A stretch of DNA of 64,000 nt from Saccharothrix violaceirubra (GCF_014203755.1 NZ_JACHJS010000001.1:3472001-3536000); one strand, 5' to 3'. Counted from the first letter of the stretch, positions 28,749 through 38,394 are shown. Numbers and translations are program-made. Notes: generated by a model not told the origin, from the sequence alone.

Positions 28749-29951
28749 TCAGCGCCGCCGGGGTTGGCCCAGCGCCGCCGCGGGAGTGTTACCGGCCGTG
28801 GCGCCCTCCGCGTACTGCGGCGTCACGATGAAGACGAACCGGTACACGCGGTCGGCCGCGAGTCCGTCCAGGACGTAGGACTCGGCGATGCGGATGCCGT
28901 GACGCATGATCAGTTCCTGGTGGACGGGGAACGCGGTGCCATCCTCGTTGACCTTGTTGCCCAACACCTCCAACGCCCACGTATCGCCGCCGACGATCGC
29001 CGGGCGGAACTTCGCCAGCCAGCGGGCCTCGCGCAGGTAGATGCCGGGCATGCCGCGCGACGCCTCCCAACGGGCGATGTCCGCCGGGTCGCGGCGGGCG
29101 AGCAGGCGGTTCCAGCCGGTGCGCAGCAGCACGACGTCGCCGGGTTCGATGCGGTCGATGTCGCCGAAGTCGAGCGCGTCCTCGATGTCCGCGACCGTGA
29201 TGCGGTAGTCGTCGCGCAGCACCGGGCTGCCGTCGCCCGCCGGTTCGCCCAGGTCGCGGCCGTGGGCGAGTTTGACGCCGAGGACGTCGAGCAGCAGGCC
29301 GCGCGTGACCACCGGTCCCATGTGCTCGGCGCCGAGGCGGATCGTGCCGTGGCCGCGGGCGATGTCGGTGCCGCGCCGGCCGTTGTAGAACAGCTCCCCC
29401 GCGCCCACGTGGTTGAGGTTGTCGAGCTGGCTGCCGATCTGGTGGGTGAGCGCGAGCGGCTTCGGGTGCTTCGCCGAGAGTTCGGCTTCGAAGCGTTCCT
29501 CGTGGACGCTGATCCGGTTGGCGCCCAAGGGTTCCGGGGAGATCAGCACGCCGCCCTGCTCGCGGAAACCGGGCGGCGGCTGGTAGCCGTGGATCGTGAG
29601 GCGCTGTTCCCACGTGCGGCGCGGGTCGGTCTTGTACGCGGGGAAGCCGTTCCACATCAGCTCGCCCAGGTTGTAGGTGACGACGTCGCGGTGCGGCTTG
29701 AGCAGCGCCAGGGCGGCGGCGGTCTTGGCCGGGGTGACCTCGTTGAGCGTGCCGCGCTGGTCGGCCGGTCCGTAGCGGCTCGGCGCCCAGTCGGACAGGT
29801 TGGCCGGGTCGGCGTAGTCGAACGGCTTGTCGTCCGGGTGGGCGGCGGCGGACGCCGGTGCCGCACCCACGAGTCCGGCGATGCCCGCGACACCGGCCGC
29901 GCGCAGCACGTCCCGTCGGGCGAGGTGGTTGCGCAGCAGGTCCGGTTTCAC
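28749..29951 (-). CDS. TAT-exported cyclase-family (kynurenine formamidase-like) hydrolase
   Basis: 400 residues. A twin-arginine signal ([20 protein letters not shown], ending ASAAA) is followed by a PF04199-type fold. Metal-site residues are in [16 protein letters not shown] (the family pattern is HxGTHxDxxxH, here with Ser and Leu substitutions) and in the [10 protein letters not shown] strand. Family members hydrolyse N-formylkynurenine or lactones/amides using Mn or Zn. The substrate is unknown. GTG 29951 follows GGAGG. It is divergent from the M28 aminopeptidase across 269 bases in which I see no clear promoter. Confidence 0.8.
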   Translation of the reverse strand: MKPDLLRNHLARRDVLRAAGVAGIAGLVGAAPASAAAHPDDKPFDYADPANLSDWAPSRYGPADQRGTLNEVTPAKTAAALALLKPHRDVVTYNLGELMWNGFPAYKTDPRRTWEQRLTIHGYQPPPGFREQGGVLISPEPLGANRISVHEERFEAELSAKHPKPLALTHQIGSQLDNLNHVGAGELFYNGRRGTDIARGHGTIRLGAEHMGPVVTRGLLLDVLGVKLAHGRDLGEPAGDGSPVLRDDYRITVADIEDALDFGDIDRIEPGDVVLLRTGWNRLLARRDPADIARWEASRGMPGIYLREARWLAKFRPAIVGGDTWALEVLGNKVNEDGTAFPVHQELIMRHGIRIAESYVLDGLAADRVYRFVFIVTPQYAEGATAGNTPAAALGQPRRR

Positions 29952-30220
29952 GGGCGGCCTCCGTTCGACGACCACAGACCAATACCGGGCACCGCGCGGT
30001 CGGCACAACGGAAGTCACCTCATCGCGGCAACGGCCCGGCGTGGTCAACCCTGCAGCTTGGCCCGTGCGCGCCCGCACCGGTACCTACCGCCAGCCCTAT
30101 TCCCCTCGACACCGGTGGTGCGACCCTTCGCTGGTTCGGCCGCGTCCCGTCCGGGGCCGCCAAATCCTGCGAGGGGCGAGTGCGCGGTCGGCTTTACCCT
30201 GCCTTACAAGGAGCATTCGG

Positions 30221-31975
30221 ATGAAGCACAGAATCCTGGGTGCGGCGGTCGCCCTGGTGGCGACCCTCGCCTGGGTGACCGGGCCCACCGGGCCCGCGCT
30301 CGCCACCCCCGAGCAGCAGCCCGGTGCCGCGGCACTGGCCCCGCCCGACATCGACGTGGCGGCGGTGCAGTCGCACCTGAACCAGTTCAACTCCATCGCC
30401 ACCTCCAACGGCGGCAACCGGCGTGCGGGCAGCGGCGGGTACACCCAGTCGCTGGCGTACGTGAAGGGCAAGCTCCAGGCGGCCGGCTTCACGGTCGTCG
30501 AACAGCGGTGCAGCAGCTGCACCTACGTGTCGAACAACCTGATCGCGGACTGGCCCGGCGGCGACGTCAACCAGACGATCATGTTCGGCGCGCACCTCGA
30601 CGGCGTGTCCGCCGGGCCCGGCATCAACGACAACGGTTCGGGTTCGGCCGTGCTGCTGGAGAACGCCCTCCAGCTCGCGGCGCGCAAGCCCACCCTGACC
30701 AAGCACGTCCGGTTCGCCTGGTGGACGGACGAGGAGCAGGGCCTCAACGGCTCGAAGTACTACGTCTCGCAGCTGGGTTCGGCCCGGTCGCAGATCAAGG
30801 CGTACTACAACTTCGACATGGTGGCCTCCAAGAACGGCGGCTACTTCATCAACAACATCAACACCACCGCCGCCGCGCCCCTGCGCGAGTACTGGACGTC
30901 GCTGAACCTCCAGCCGGAGGAGAACGTCGAGGGCGCGGGCCGGTCCGACGACTACTCGTTCCAGCAGGCCGGCATCCCGTCGTCCGGCTACGCCACCGGC
31001 GCGTCGGCGCGCAAGACCAGCTCGCAGGCGTCGAAGTGGGGCGGTACGGCCAACTCGGCGTACGACTCCTGCTACCACAGCCGGTGCGACAGCACGAGCA
31101 ACATCAACCCGACGGCCCTGGACCGGTCGGCGGACGGCATCGCTTACACGATCTGGAAGCTGGCGGTCAACGACAACCCGACCAACGAGTTCTCGCTCTC
31201 GCTGAACCCGTCCTCGGGCAGCATCGGCGTCGGCTCGTCGGGCACGTTCACGGTGAACACGACCACGACCTCGGGTTCGCCGCAGAACGTGTCGCTGTCG
31301 GCCTCGGGTGCGCCCAACGGCGTGACCGTGTCCTTCAGCCCGTCCTCGGTGCAGTCCGGCGGGTCGTCGACGGCGACGGTGTCGGTCGGCTCGTCGGTGG
31401 CGCGCGGTAATTACCAGATCACGGTGACGGGCACGGGCACGGGCACGGGTGCGGTCACGCGCACGGCCACGTACTCGCTGACGGTGCCGAGCGACAACCC
31501 GGGCAACGAGTTCTCGCTGTCGCTGACCCCGTCGTCGGCCTCGGTCGCCGTCGGGCAGTCGGGTTCGTTCACGGTCAACACGGCCACGACGTCCGGCTCG
31601 GCCCAGACCGTGGCGCTGTCGGCCACCGGCACGCCCAACGGCGTGACCGTGTCCTTCAGCCCGTCGTCGGTCCAGTCGGGTTCGTCGTCGACCGCCACGG
31701 TCGCGGTGGCCTCGACCACGACCGCCGGCACCTATCAGATCACCGTGAGCGGCGCCGGTTCGGTGACGCGCACGGCGACGTTCACGCTGACCGTGACCGG
31801 TGGCGACACCGGTGGTTGCGGTGGTCTCCAGGCGTGGAGCGCGAGCGCTTCCTACGTGCCGGACGACCTCGTGTCGCACAACGGTCGCAAGTACAAGTCC
31901 ACCTGGTACTCGGCCGGTGCCGAGCCGGGTGCGCCGGGTTCGTGGGCGGTCTGGCAGGACCAGGGCGCCTGCTGA
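30221..31975 (+). CDS. Secreted M28 aminopeptidase with chitin-binding tail
   Basis: 584 residues. Signal peptide ([18 protein letters not shown]) and an M28 catalytic domain with the dizinc ligands in order: His/Asp of FGAHLDGV, Asp of INDNGSGS, Glu-Glu of [10 protein letters not shown], Asp of YNFDMV and His of CYHSRCD. This matches Streptomyces griseus-type aminopeptidases, which remove N-terminal hydrophobic residues. Two Ig-like repeats ([24 protein letters not shown]) and a CBM5/12 chitin-binding module follow. AAGGAG precedes ATG 30221. Architecture and tail sequence mirror the M4 protease at 10.9 kb, so the two may act together on insoluble chitin-protein material. Confidence 0.92.
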   Translation: MKHRILGAAVALVATLAWVTGPTGPALATPEQQPGAAALAPPDIDVAAVQSHLNQFNSIATSNGGNRRAGSGGYTQSLAYVKGKLQAAGFTVVEQRCSSCTYVSNNLIADWPGGDVNQTIMFGAHLDGVSAGPGINDNGSGSAVLLENALQLAARKPTLTKHVRFAWWTDEEQGLNGSKYYVSQLGSARSQIKAYYNFDMVASKNGGYFINNINTTAAAPLREYWTSLNLQPEENVEGAGRSDDYSFQQAGIPSSGYATGASARKTSSQASKWGGTANSAYDSCYHSRCDSTSNINPTALDRSADGIAYTIWKLAVNDNPTNEFSLSLNPSSGSIGVGSSGTFTVNTTTTSGSPQNVSLSASGAPNGVTVSFSPSSVQSGGSSTATVSVGSSVARGNYQITVTGTGTGTGAVTRTATYSLTVPSDNPGNEFSLSLTPSSASVAVGQSGSFTVNTATTSGSAQTVALSATGTPNGVTVSFSPSSVQSGSSSTATVAVASTTTAGTYQITVSGAGSVTRTATFTLTVTGGDTGGCGGLQAWSASASYVPDDLVSHNGRKYKSTWYSAGAEPGAPGSWAVWQDQGAC

Positions 31976-31991
31976 TCGCTTGACCCACGTG

Positions 31992-32023
31992 ACGGCCGTC
32001 GGATCCCAGAGGTCCGGCGGCCG
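31992..32023 (+). terminator. Hairpin terminator after the aminopeptidase gene
   Basis: ACGGCCGTCGGA and TCCGGCGGCCGT pair over 12 positions with one G-T pair. TTTCCTAT follows, the most T-rich tail among the hairpins noted in this window. Confidence 0.75.
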
Positions 32024-32040
32024 TTTCCTATGATCCCCGC

Positions 32041-32712
32041 ATGGATGCGGAGAAGTCGCTCGCGATCGACGACCGGCAGGCCGCGGTGGACGCGGTGTGC
32101 GCGACGCTGCGCGGACCCGCCTCGCCCGATGTCCGGGAGGAGGCGCGGGCGTTCCTGCTCCGGCACCTCACGCCCGGCGACGACTTCTGGCCCGACATGG
32201 ACGTCGACCTGACCGGGGCGGCCCTGGACGACTTCGCCCTGGCGGGTTGCCGGTTGCGGACCGGGGCGTTCAGCGGGGCCGGGTTCGCGGGCGTGACGCA
32301 TTTCGGCTTCGCGACCTTCGACGGGAAAGTCGACTTCACCGACGCCGTGTTCCGCAGCGACGCGGGATTCGACAATGTGGTGTTTGTCGGAGAAGCCCGA
32401 TTCGACCGGGCGAAGTTCGGCGCGGACGCCTGGTTCATCGAGGCGGTATTCCACGACGACGCCGGATTCGACGACACGGACTTCGTCGGGGATGCCCGGT
32501 TCTCCGACGCGACGTTCCACCGGGACTGCGGGTTCGACCGGGCCGCGTTCCACGGCTTCCCCACGTTCAGCGGGACCACCTTCGCCGGGGCCACCCGGTT
32601 CCACGACGCCACGTTCGACGTCCCGCCCTGGTTCCACGACGCCACGTTCCACCCGGACTCCCGGCCCGAGGGAGCCCTGGCTGCGTGGCGGGCGGAGTAC
32701 CGGGGCGAGTAG
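32041..32712 (+). CDS. Pentapeptide-repeat-like protein
   Basis: 223 residues. After a helical N-terminus the chain consists of F-centred five-residue repeats of A(D/N)FxxxxF type (for example VDFTDAVFRSDAGFDNVVF, ARFDRAKFGADAWF, ARFSDATFHRDCGF). These predict a right-handed quadrilateral beta-helix. Some such proteins mimic DNA and protect gyrase from inhibitors; others are structural. No partner is evident. ATG 32041 starts 66 bases after the aminopeptidase stop, past its terminator. Confidence 0.8.
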   Translation: MDAEKSLAIDDRQAAVDAVCATLRGPASPDVREEARAFLLRHLTPGDDFWPDMDVDLTGAALDDFALAGCRLRTGAFSGAGFAGVTHFGFATFDGKVDFTDAVFRSDAGFDNVVFVGEARFDRAKFGADAWFIEAVFHDDAGFDDTDFVGDARFSDATFHRDCGFDRAAFHGFPTFSGTTFAGATRFHDATFDVPPWFHDATFHPDSRPEGALAAWRAEYRGE

Positions 32713-32719
32713 ACGGGAA

Positions 32720-32747
32720 ACTCCCGGCGGGCGAGCCCGCCGGGAGT
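32720..32747. terminator. Bidirectional terminator
   Basis: ACTCCCGGCGGG and CCCGCCGGGAGT form a perfect 12-bp stem (outermost part of a 28-base palindrome) between the convergent stops of the pentapeptide gene and the LPMO gene. Confidence 0.75.
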
Positions 32748-32762
32748 CCCGGATCACGAACT

Positions 32763-33524
32763 TCAGAGGCGCTGCCAGAGGGACGCCACGTTCGGCGGCT
32801 CCCAGCCGTTCAGCGAGGTGTGCGACTGGAGGCACTTGTAGGTCGCGCCACCATAGGTGACCTGCGTGCCGGCCGTGTAGGACACGCCCGCCGCCCACGC
32901 GCCGCCCGGCTGCTGCGGGGTGGTCGTCGTGGTCGGGACGGTCGTGGTGGTCGGCTTCGTCGTCGTGGTCGGCGGGGTGGTGGTGGTCGTCGGGTCGCCA
33001 CCGCCGGGGCCGACCTGGAGGTCGACGCAGTTGTAGAACGCCATCGCGGTGTCCGCGATGTTCCAGATGGCCAGGATCTTGATCCGGCCGGTCCGCCCAC
33101 CGAGGCTCACGTCGTGGCGCACGGTCGCGCCCGGGATCTTGCCGCGGTCGTTGAACTCGGCGATCTTGGTGCCGCCGACCCAGTACTGCCACGTGGTGGT
33201 GGCGTGCCGGGCGCTGATCGCCCAGTTGAACGTGACGTTGTCGCCGACCGACGCGGCGGGCCACGGCTTGCTCTCGTCACTGAGCGGCGCCCAGCGGGCG
33301 TCGCCGCCGTGGCAGTTCGTCTGGCCCTTCGGGCCCTCGACGCTCATGGGTTCGTAGATGATGTCGCCGCACTTCGAGACCTTGCCGGTCGCGCAGTTGG
33401 CCTGACGGCTGGGCGGCGACGTGATGTAGCCGTGGGCACTGGCCGTGCCGGCTGCCATCACCACGATGAAGGGTGCGATCACCGCGCCCGCGAGCACGGT
33501 CGCGAGTTTGCGTCTGAAGTTCAT
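32763..33524 (-). CDS. AA10 lytic polysaccharide monooxygenase with CBM5/12
   Basis: 253 residues. The signal peptide ends ASA, leaving His as residue 1 (HGYITSPPSRQ). The second histidine-brace His is in WAISARHATTTWQYW, and the domain ends TAMAFYNCVDLQV. A Thr/Pro linker then leads to a C-terminal CBM5/12 module (WAAGVSYTAGTQVTYGG, W-rich end). AA10 enzymes cleave crystalline chitin or cellulose oxidatively with a copper centre. The CBM5/12 and an upstream DasR-like box point to chitin. Single gene with its own terminator. Confidence 0.95.
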   Translation of the reverse strand: MNFRRKLATVLAGAVIAPFIVVMAAGTASAHGYITSPPSRQANCATGKVSKCGDIIYEPMSVEGPKGQTNCHGGDARWAPLSDESKPWPAASVGDNVTFNWAISARHATTTWQYWVGGTKIAEFNDRGKIPGATVRHDVSLGGRTGRIKILAIWNIADTAMAFYNCVDLQVGPGGGDPTTTTTPPTTTTKPTTTTVPTTTTTPQQPGGAWAAGVSYTAGTQVTYGGATYKCLQSHTSLNGWEPPNVASLWQRL

Positions 33525-33629
33525 TCCAGCTCCTTCGGCGGAACCAGCGGTTCCAAGGCAGGGTCCTCATCCGCGGCGGCCGGATCACCCCGTGCGTGAC
33601 GGCCCGCAGGTAGGCAGCCACACACCGCA

Positions 33630-33645
33630 AGTGGTCTAGACCATA
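33630..33645. promoter_or_regulatory. DasR-responsive element (dre) upstream of the LPMO gene
   Basis: AGTGGTCTAGACCATA contains a perfect 12-bp palindrome TGGTCTAGACCA. It matches 13 of 16 positions of the published dre consensus ACTGGTCTAGACCAGT. It lies 106 bases before the LPMO start. DasR represses chitin-use genes until glucosamine-6-phosphate accumulates. The rest of 33525-33853 shows no other feature I can support. Confidence 0.8.
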
Positions 33646-33853
33646 GTGGTGAACGCCGTCCCCGGTCAAGAAACCGAACAATGCACCACTACTTCGAGAG
33701 TCCGTATTTCCTTCACCGCTGTAATCACCGGGACAGGGGCACGGCACGCCGATGGCCGTCTTGCCGTATCGGGACGGACGCGGGAAACTGTCGGCCGTTC
33801 AGCGCAATTCGGAGACATCTGCGAGGTGATGGGCGCCGTCCGGTTGCCCGAGT

Positions 33854-35482
33854 GTGGTGGTGGACATCGAACGCTCCGGCGTCCCGCAGGCCGCGGTCGG
33901 TCGCGGATGGCGGCACGCTCCCTACCCGTCCCTGGTCCTCGACCGAGAAGGCCAGATCCGAGCCGCCAACGAGTCGGCCCACACCCTGATCCCCCGACTG
34001 GCCGACGGTGTCCTCACGGCCGTCGACTGGGTCGGGCACGCGCACGAGAAGTTCGCCCGCGGCGTCCGCTTCGACGCCCCGGTGTCCGGATCGGTCGGCA
34101 CGCGCAGCTTCGAGGCCCACCCGGTCGGCCACGACGACGGCTCCGTGACGTGGTGGCTGGTCGAGGACACCGACGCCCGGCTCGCGCGTGAGGCGTTGCG
34201 CCTCGAACGCGACCGGGTCGCGCTGCTCGGCGACGTGTCGTCCGTCCTGCTCACCTCGCTCAACCCCGAGCGCTGCATGATGATCACGGCGTCACTGGCC
34301 GCCGAGCACCTCGCCGACGCGGCCGTGGTCGTCGGCATCGGCAGCGCGCGACGGGACGTGCCCACCACCCGGTGCGTGCGCGGCGGAACGCCCGAGTCCC
34401 GGCGGTTCGACGTCGACGTGGACGCCGTGGTCGGCCTCGGCGAGGCGATGCGCGGCTACCCTCCCGTGCCGTCGCGGTGGATCGACCCGGCGGGCGCACC
34501 GGCCTGGCTGGTACCCGACGGCTTCGGCCCGGTCGGCTCGATGGTGATCACGCCGCTGCCCGGCCACGGCGTGCCCGCCGGTGCGCTGGTGCTGCTGCGA
34601 CGCGTCGGCGGCCCGGCGTTCAGCGAGGACGAGGAGGCGTTCGCCCGGCTGTTCGCCGCCCGCGCCGGCACCGCCACCTCGTCCGCCCGCCTGTTCTCCC
34701 AGCAGGCCACGATCACCGAGACGCTGCTGCGCGACCTGCTCCCGCCCACACTGCGCCGCGTGGACGGGGTCGAGTACGCCGGGCGCTACCGGCCGTCCCC
34801 GGACACCGAACGGGTCGGCGGCGACTTCTACGACGTCCACGCCCTGCCCGCGGCGGGCGGTCGCGCCGAGGTGCTGGCCGTGGTCGGGGACGTGTCCGGC
34901 AAGGGCCTGGAAGCCGCGGTGCTGACCGGCAAGATCCGCACGACGCTCCAGGCGCTGCTGCCGCTGGCCGACGACCACCAGCGCGTGATCGACCTGCTCA
35001 ACGGCGCGTTGCGGTCCGCCCACCACACGCGCTTCGCCACGTTCGTGCTGGCGTCCGTCTCCCGCATCGGCCGCCACGTCCGGTTGCGCCTGACCAGCGC
35101 CGGTCACCTGCCGCCGCTGATCGTGCGCGCCGACGGCGAGGTCCGGTCCGTGCCGACCACGGGCACGCTCGTCGGCGTCCTGCCCGAGGTGCCGTGCACC
35201 TCCGTCGACGTCGCGCTGGCGCCGGACGACACGTGCCTGCTCTACACCGACGGGATAGTCGAGGCGCGCGGTGGCGCGCTCGGGGACGGGGTGTTCGGCG
35301 AGGACCGGCTGCGCCGCGCGCTGGCGTCGTGTGCCGGGATGCCCGCCGACGCGGTCGCCGAACACGTCCACCTCGTCGCCGAGCAGTGGAGCGGGGCGAA
35401 CGGGCACGACGACATGGCCCTGTTGGCGATCACCTCGCCACGCGGCGGCCACCCCAGCGACGAACCGGGCAGGCACACCTGA
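33854..35482 (+). CDS. PAS-GAF-SpoIIE (PP2C) serine phosphatase
   Basis: 542 residues: a PAS-like N-terminus (PYPSLVLDREGQIRAANES), a GAF-like middle (about 140-285) and a C-terminal PPM/SpoIIE domain. The latter has metal-binding ERVGGDFYDV, VVGDVSGKGLEAA, LYTDGIVEAR and GHDDMALLAI. Such phosphatases dephosphorylate STAS-domain anti-anti-sigma factors. One is encoded two genes downstream. Three consecutive in-frame GTG codons (33854, 33857, 33860) could start it and none has a clear ribosome binding site. The stop overlaps the next start (TGATG). Confidence 0.88.
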   Translation: MVVDIERSGVPQAAVGRGWRHAPYPSLVLDREGQIRAANESAHTLIPRLADGVLTAVDWVGHAHEKFARGVRFDAPVSGSVGTRSFEAHPVGHDDGSVTWWLVEDTDARLAREALRLERDRVALLGDVSSVLLTSLNPERCMMITASLAAEHLADAAVVVGIGSARRDVPTTRCVRGGTPESRRFDVDVDAVVGLGEAMRGYPPVPSRWIDPAGAPAWLVPDGFGPVGSMVITPLPGHGVPAGALVLLRRVGGPAFSEDEEAFARLFAARAGTATSSARLFSQQATITETLLRDLLPPTLRRVDGVEYAGRYRPSPDTERVGGDFYDVHALPAAGGRAEVLAVVGDVSGKGLEAAVLTGKIRTTLQALLPLADDHQRVIDLLNGALRSAHHTRFATFVLASVSRIGRHVRLRLTSAGHLPPLIVRADGEVRSVPTTGTLVGVLPEVPCTSVDVALAPDDTCLLYTDGIVEARGGALGDGVFGEDRLRRALASCAGMPADAVAEHVHLVAEQWSGANGHDDMALLAITSPRGGHPSDEPGRHT

Positions 35483-36492
35483 TGACCACGGCACACGACA
35501 TCGAAGAGCAGCTCTGGGGCGCCGTCGCGGCCGGCGACGAGACCGCCGCGACCGACATCGTCCTCACCGGCCTCGGCGGGGGCCTCGGCGCGGAGACCCT
35601 GCTGCTGGACGTCATCGGCGCCGTGCAGTTCCGCGTGGGCGCGGAGTGGGCCGCGAACCGGCTGACCGTCGCCCAGGAGCACGCCGCGACCGCGATCAAC
35701 GACCGCGCCGTGGCGGCGCTGGTCGGCGCGGTGGGCCGACCAGCGCCGCACCGCCGTCACGTCACGGTCGCGTGCCTGCCCGGCGAGTGGCACGCCCTGC
35801 CCGCGCGCCTGCTGGCGGAAGTGCTGCGGCTGCGCGGTTTCCGCGTCGACTACCTGGGCGCCCAGGTGCCCACCCCGCACCTCGTCGCGCACCTGCACCA
35901 CACCGCGCCGGACGTGGTGGCGTTGTCGGGGGCGCTGGCGACCCGGCTGCCGACCGGGCACGCCACGATCCGCGCGTGCCGCTCGGCCGGGGTGCCGGTC
36001 GTGGCGGGCGGTTCGGCGTTCGGTGTGGACGGCCGCCACGCGCGAGTGCTGGGTGCCGATCTGTGGGCGTTGGACGCGAGAGCGGCGGCACAGGCGCTGG
36101 AGGCACCCCTGCCCCGGCCCTCGCCCGACGAGCCCGACTCGTTGCCGCACCTGGCGGACCAGGAGTACACGATGGTCGCCCGCACCGCCGGGCAGTTGGT
36201 CAAGACCACGTACACCGGTCTGGAGCAGCGGATTCCGGGACTGCGCACGGCCGACGACGCGGAACGCGAGCAGGTGGCGGAGGACATCGCCCACATCGTC
36301 GACTTCCTGGCCACGGCGCTCTACCTGGACGACACGTCCCTGTTCGCCGACTTCCTGACGTGGACCGCGCAGGTGCTCGCCGCCCGAGGAGTGGACCCGG
36401 CCGTGCTGGCGCCCACCGTGGACATCCTGGCCGCGCAACTCCGCGACTTCCCCCGGGCGAGCACCCTGCTCGAGCCCGGACCCGCCCGATGA
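35482..36492 (+). CDS. B12-binding-domain regulatory protein
   Basis: 336 residues. The N-terminal helical cap resembles the methionine-synthase/CarH cap (RLTVAQEHAATAINDRAVAA). A Rossmann B12-binding domain follows, with CLPGEWHALPARLLAEVLRL carrying the ExxH-type lower-ligand His, then LGAQVPTPHL and VVAGGSAFG. The C-terminal ~110 residues are helical (EQVAEDIAHIVDFLATALYL). It lacks the MerR DNA-binding domain of CarH, so it may act as a protein-level B12 or light sensor. Start and stop overlap the neighbours by 1 and 4 bases, so it is tightly coupled to the phosphatase and STAS genes. Confidence 0.83.
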   Translation: MTTAHDIEEQLWGAVAAGDETAATDIVLTGLGGGLGAETLLLDVIGAVQFRVGAEWAANRLTVAQEHAATAINDRAVAALVGAVGRPAPHRRHVTVACLPGEWHALPARLLAEVLRLRGFRVDYLGAQVPTPHLVAHLHHTAPDVVALSGALATRLPTGHATIRACRSAGVPVVAGGSAFGVDGRHARVLGADLWALDARAAAQALEAPLPRPSPDEPDSLPHLADQEYTMVARTAGQLVKTTYTGLEQRIPGLRTADDAEREQVAEDIAHIVDFLATALYLDDTSLFADFLTWTAQVLAARGVDPAVLAPTVDILAAQLRDFPRASTLLEPGPAR

Positions 36493-36833
36493 TCGGGTCG
36501 GCGGCCCTCACCCTCACCACGACGTTCGCCCTCGCCACCGTCCACGTCGTCCTCGCAGGCGACCTCGCCTACGACACGGCGGACGCCCTGCTCGGCGAGG
36601 TGACGACGGCGTTGGGTGCCGACGGCGTCCGCGAGGTCCGCCTGGACTGCGCCGACGTGACGTTCTGCGACTCGTACGGCCTGGCCACCCTGCTGATGGT
36701 CCACCGCCGCGTCACCGAGGCCGACCTGGTCCTGCACCTGGAGAACCGCCCGGCGCCGATCGCCCGCCTCCTGCTGCGCACGAACACCCACCCGCACTTC
36801 GCCTCCCCGCCCGTGCGGGTCGTGGACAACTGA
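36489..36833 (+). CDS. STAS-domain anti-anti-sigma factor
   Basis: 114 residues, SpoIIAA/RsbV-like. VHVVLAGDLAYDTADALL at the start, and the phosphorylation-site strand VTFCDSYGLATLL, where the Ser of DSxGL is the expected kinase target. When dephosphorylated such proteins bind anti-sigma kinases. ATG 36489 overlaps the upstream stop by ATGA. The cognate anti-sigma kinase is not in the window. The phosphatase two genes upstream is the likely activator. Confidence 0.88.
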   Translation: MIGSAALTLTTTFALATVHVVLAGDLAYDTADALLGEVTTALGADGVREVRLDCADVTFCDSYGLATLLMVHRRVTEADLVLHLENRPAPIARLLLRTNTHPHFASPPVRVVDN

Positions 36834-36964
36834 AGCGGCATGGTGTCCTGAAAAAAATCTGAAAAGATCCGACGCACGTCTTCAAGAGATCCTGAAGGTC
36901 CGCTCTCTAACGTTCCGTCCTGCCAGGGGGAACGGTTCGAAAAGCGACTTTCGGGAGATCCGCC

Positions 36965-38365
36965 ATGACCATGATATCCGCTCTCGCCCGCCGGACGGGC
37001 ACCGTGCTCGCCGTCATCGTGGCGACCGCGACGCTGTCGTCCACCGCCTCGATCGCATCGGCCGCGACGGCGTTCCCGACCGTCGACACGAACCCGGCGT
37101 CCGATGTCACGGCCGCGACAGCGGGCACGTCGCCGGAGGGTGTCACGGAGTCGACGATGACCGCCGCGGCGAACGACCCGATCAGCCGCACCGACGTGCG
37201 GACCCGTGCCCGGTCGTGGATCGACGAACAGGTCCCCTACAGCCAGACGACCTGGTACACCAACCAGTACGGCTATTACCGGCAGGATTGTTCGGGCTAC
37301 GTGTCCATGGCGTGGGGTATGGACAAGAGCTACACGACATACACCATCCAGCCGTTCCTGGAGACGATCGAAAGATCCGATCTCCGCCCCGGCGACGTGC
37401 TGTGGCGGCACGACCCGGACGTGCAGCACATCGCGTTGTTCATGGGCTGGGCCGACGCCGCGCACACCCGCCCGATCGTCTGGGAGGAATACGACTACCA
37501 GCACTTCGCCGAACAGCGGGTGTGGGACAAGGGGTGGGCCGACAGCTTCCACCCGAGGCGCTACAAGAACATCACGTCGGGGAATTTCGGTCGAGCCGAC
37601 ATCGTGCGGATCAACACCGACGGCACCCTCACCGGCTGGCACAACAACGACGCGTTCACCGGGCAATGGAACGCACCCGCCAACCTCGGCGGCGTCGGCC
37701 CCGTCGACCACACCCGACTCCAGCTCGCCGACCTCGACGGCGACAACAAGTCGGACCTGATCCGGATCGAAGCCAACGGCCAACTGACCGCTTGGTGGAA
37801 CAACAACGCCTTCGCCGGACAGTGGAACTCCCCGGTCAACATCGGCGGCGTCGGCAGCACCGACCACACCCGACTCCGCTTCGCCGACCTCGACGGAGAC
37901 AACAAGTCGGACCTGATCCGGATCGAAGCGAACGGCACCCTCACCGCGTGGCGCAACCTCAACGCGTTCGCCGGACAGTGGAGCGCACCCACCAACATCG
38001 GCGGCGTCGGCAGCACCGACCACACCCGCCTGCGCTTCGCCGACCTCGACGCCGACGGACGCGCCGACCTCGTCCGTATCGAGTCCGACGGCCAACTGAC
38101 GGCTTGGTGGAACAACAATGCCCTCGCCGGACAGTGGAACTCCCCGGTCAACGCCGGTGGCCTGGGCGCGGTCGACCACACCCGCGTCGAACTCGCCGAC
38201 CTCGACGCCGACGGCAAAGCCGACATCGTCCGCACCAACACCGACGGCACCCTCACCGGCTGGCACAACAACAACGCCTTCGCCGGACAGTGGAACGCAC
38301 CCGCCAACCTCGGCGGCGTCGGCCCCGTCGACCACACCCGACTCCGCTTCGCCGACCTCGACTGA
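36965..38365 (+). CDS. Secreted NlpC/P60-like peptidase with five-repeat propeller tail
   Basis: 466 residues. A signal peptide (VLAVIVATATLSSTASIASA) precedes a papain-like NlpC/P60-type domain with catalytic Cys in YRQDCSGYVSMAWG and His in VQHIALFMGW. From about residue 210, five repeats of 52 residues follow, each RADIVRIxxDGxLTxWxNxxAFxGQW...VDHTRxxxADLD. Each has a DxDxDGxxD-type calcium loop at its boundary (DLDGDNKSD), so an FG-GAP/VCBS-like or tachylectin-like five-bladed propeller is likely. It would cut peptide stems of peptidoglycan while the tail binds a wall glycan. The tail DNA is duplicated in the next gene. Confidence 0.85.
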   Translation: MTMISALARRTGTVLAVIVATATLSSTASIASAATAFPTVDTNPASDVTAATAGTSPEGVTESTMTAAANDPISRTDVRTRARSWIDEQVPYSQTTWYTNQYGYYRQDCSGYVSMAWGMDKSYTTYTIQPFLETIERSDLRPGDVLWRHDPDVQHIALFMGWADAAHTRPIVWEEYDYQHFAEQRVWDKGWADSFHPRRYKNITSGNFGRADIVRINTDGTLTGWHNNDAFTGQWNAPANLGGVGPVDHTRLQLADLDGDNKSDLIRIEANGQLTAWWNNNAFAGQWNSPVNIGGVGSTDHTRLRFADLDGDNKSDLIRIEANGTLTAWRNLNAFAGQWSAPTNIGGVGSTDHTRLRFADLDADGRADLVRIESDGQLTAWWNNNALAGQWNSPVNAGGLGAVDHTRVELADLDADGKADIVRTNTDGTLTGWHNNNAFAGQWNAPANLGGVGPVDHTRLRFADLD

Positions 38366-38373
38366 CCCGACCG
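37595..38373 (+). repeat. 779-bp duplicated propeller segment, copy 1
   Basis: Runs from GCCGACATCGTGCGG to 8 bases past the stop codon (TGACCCGACCG). It is almost base-for-base the same as 39034-39812, with the same length. Internally it is five 156-base units. Most differences between the copies are clustered substitutions such as GACAACAAG for GACGGCCGA. Confidence 0.9.
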
Positions 38374-38394
38374 CACGGAAGGAATCGCACTTCC

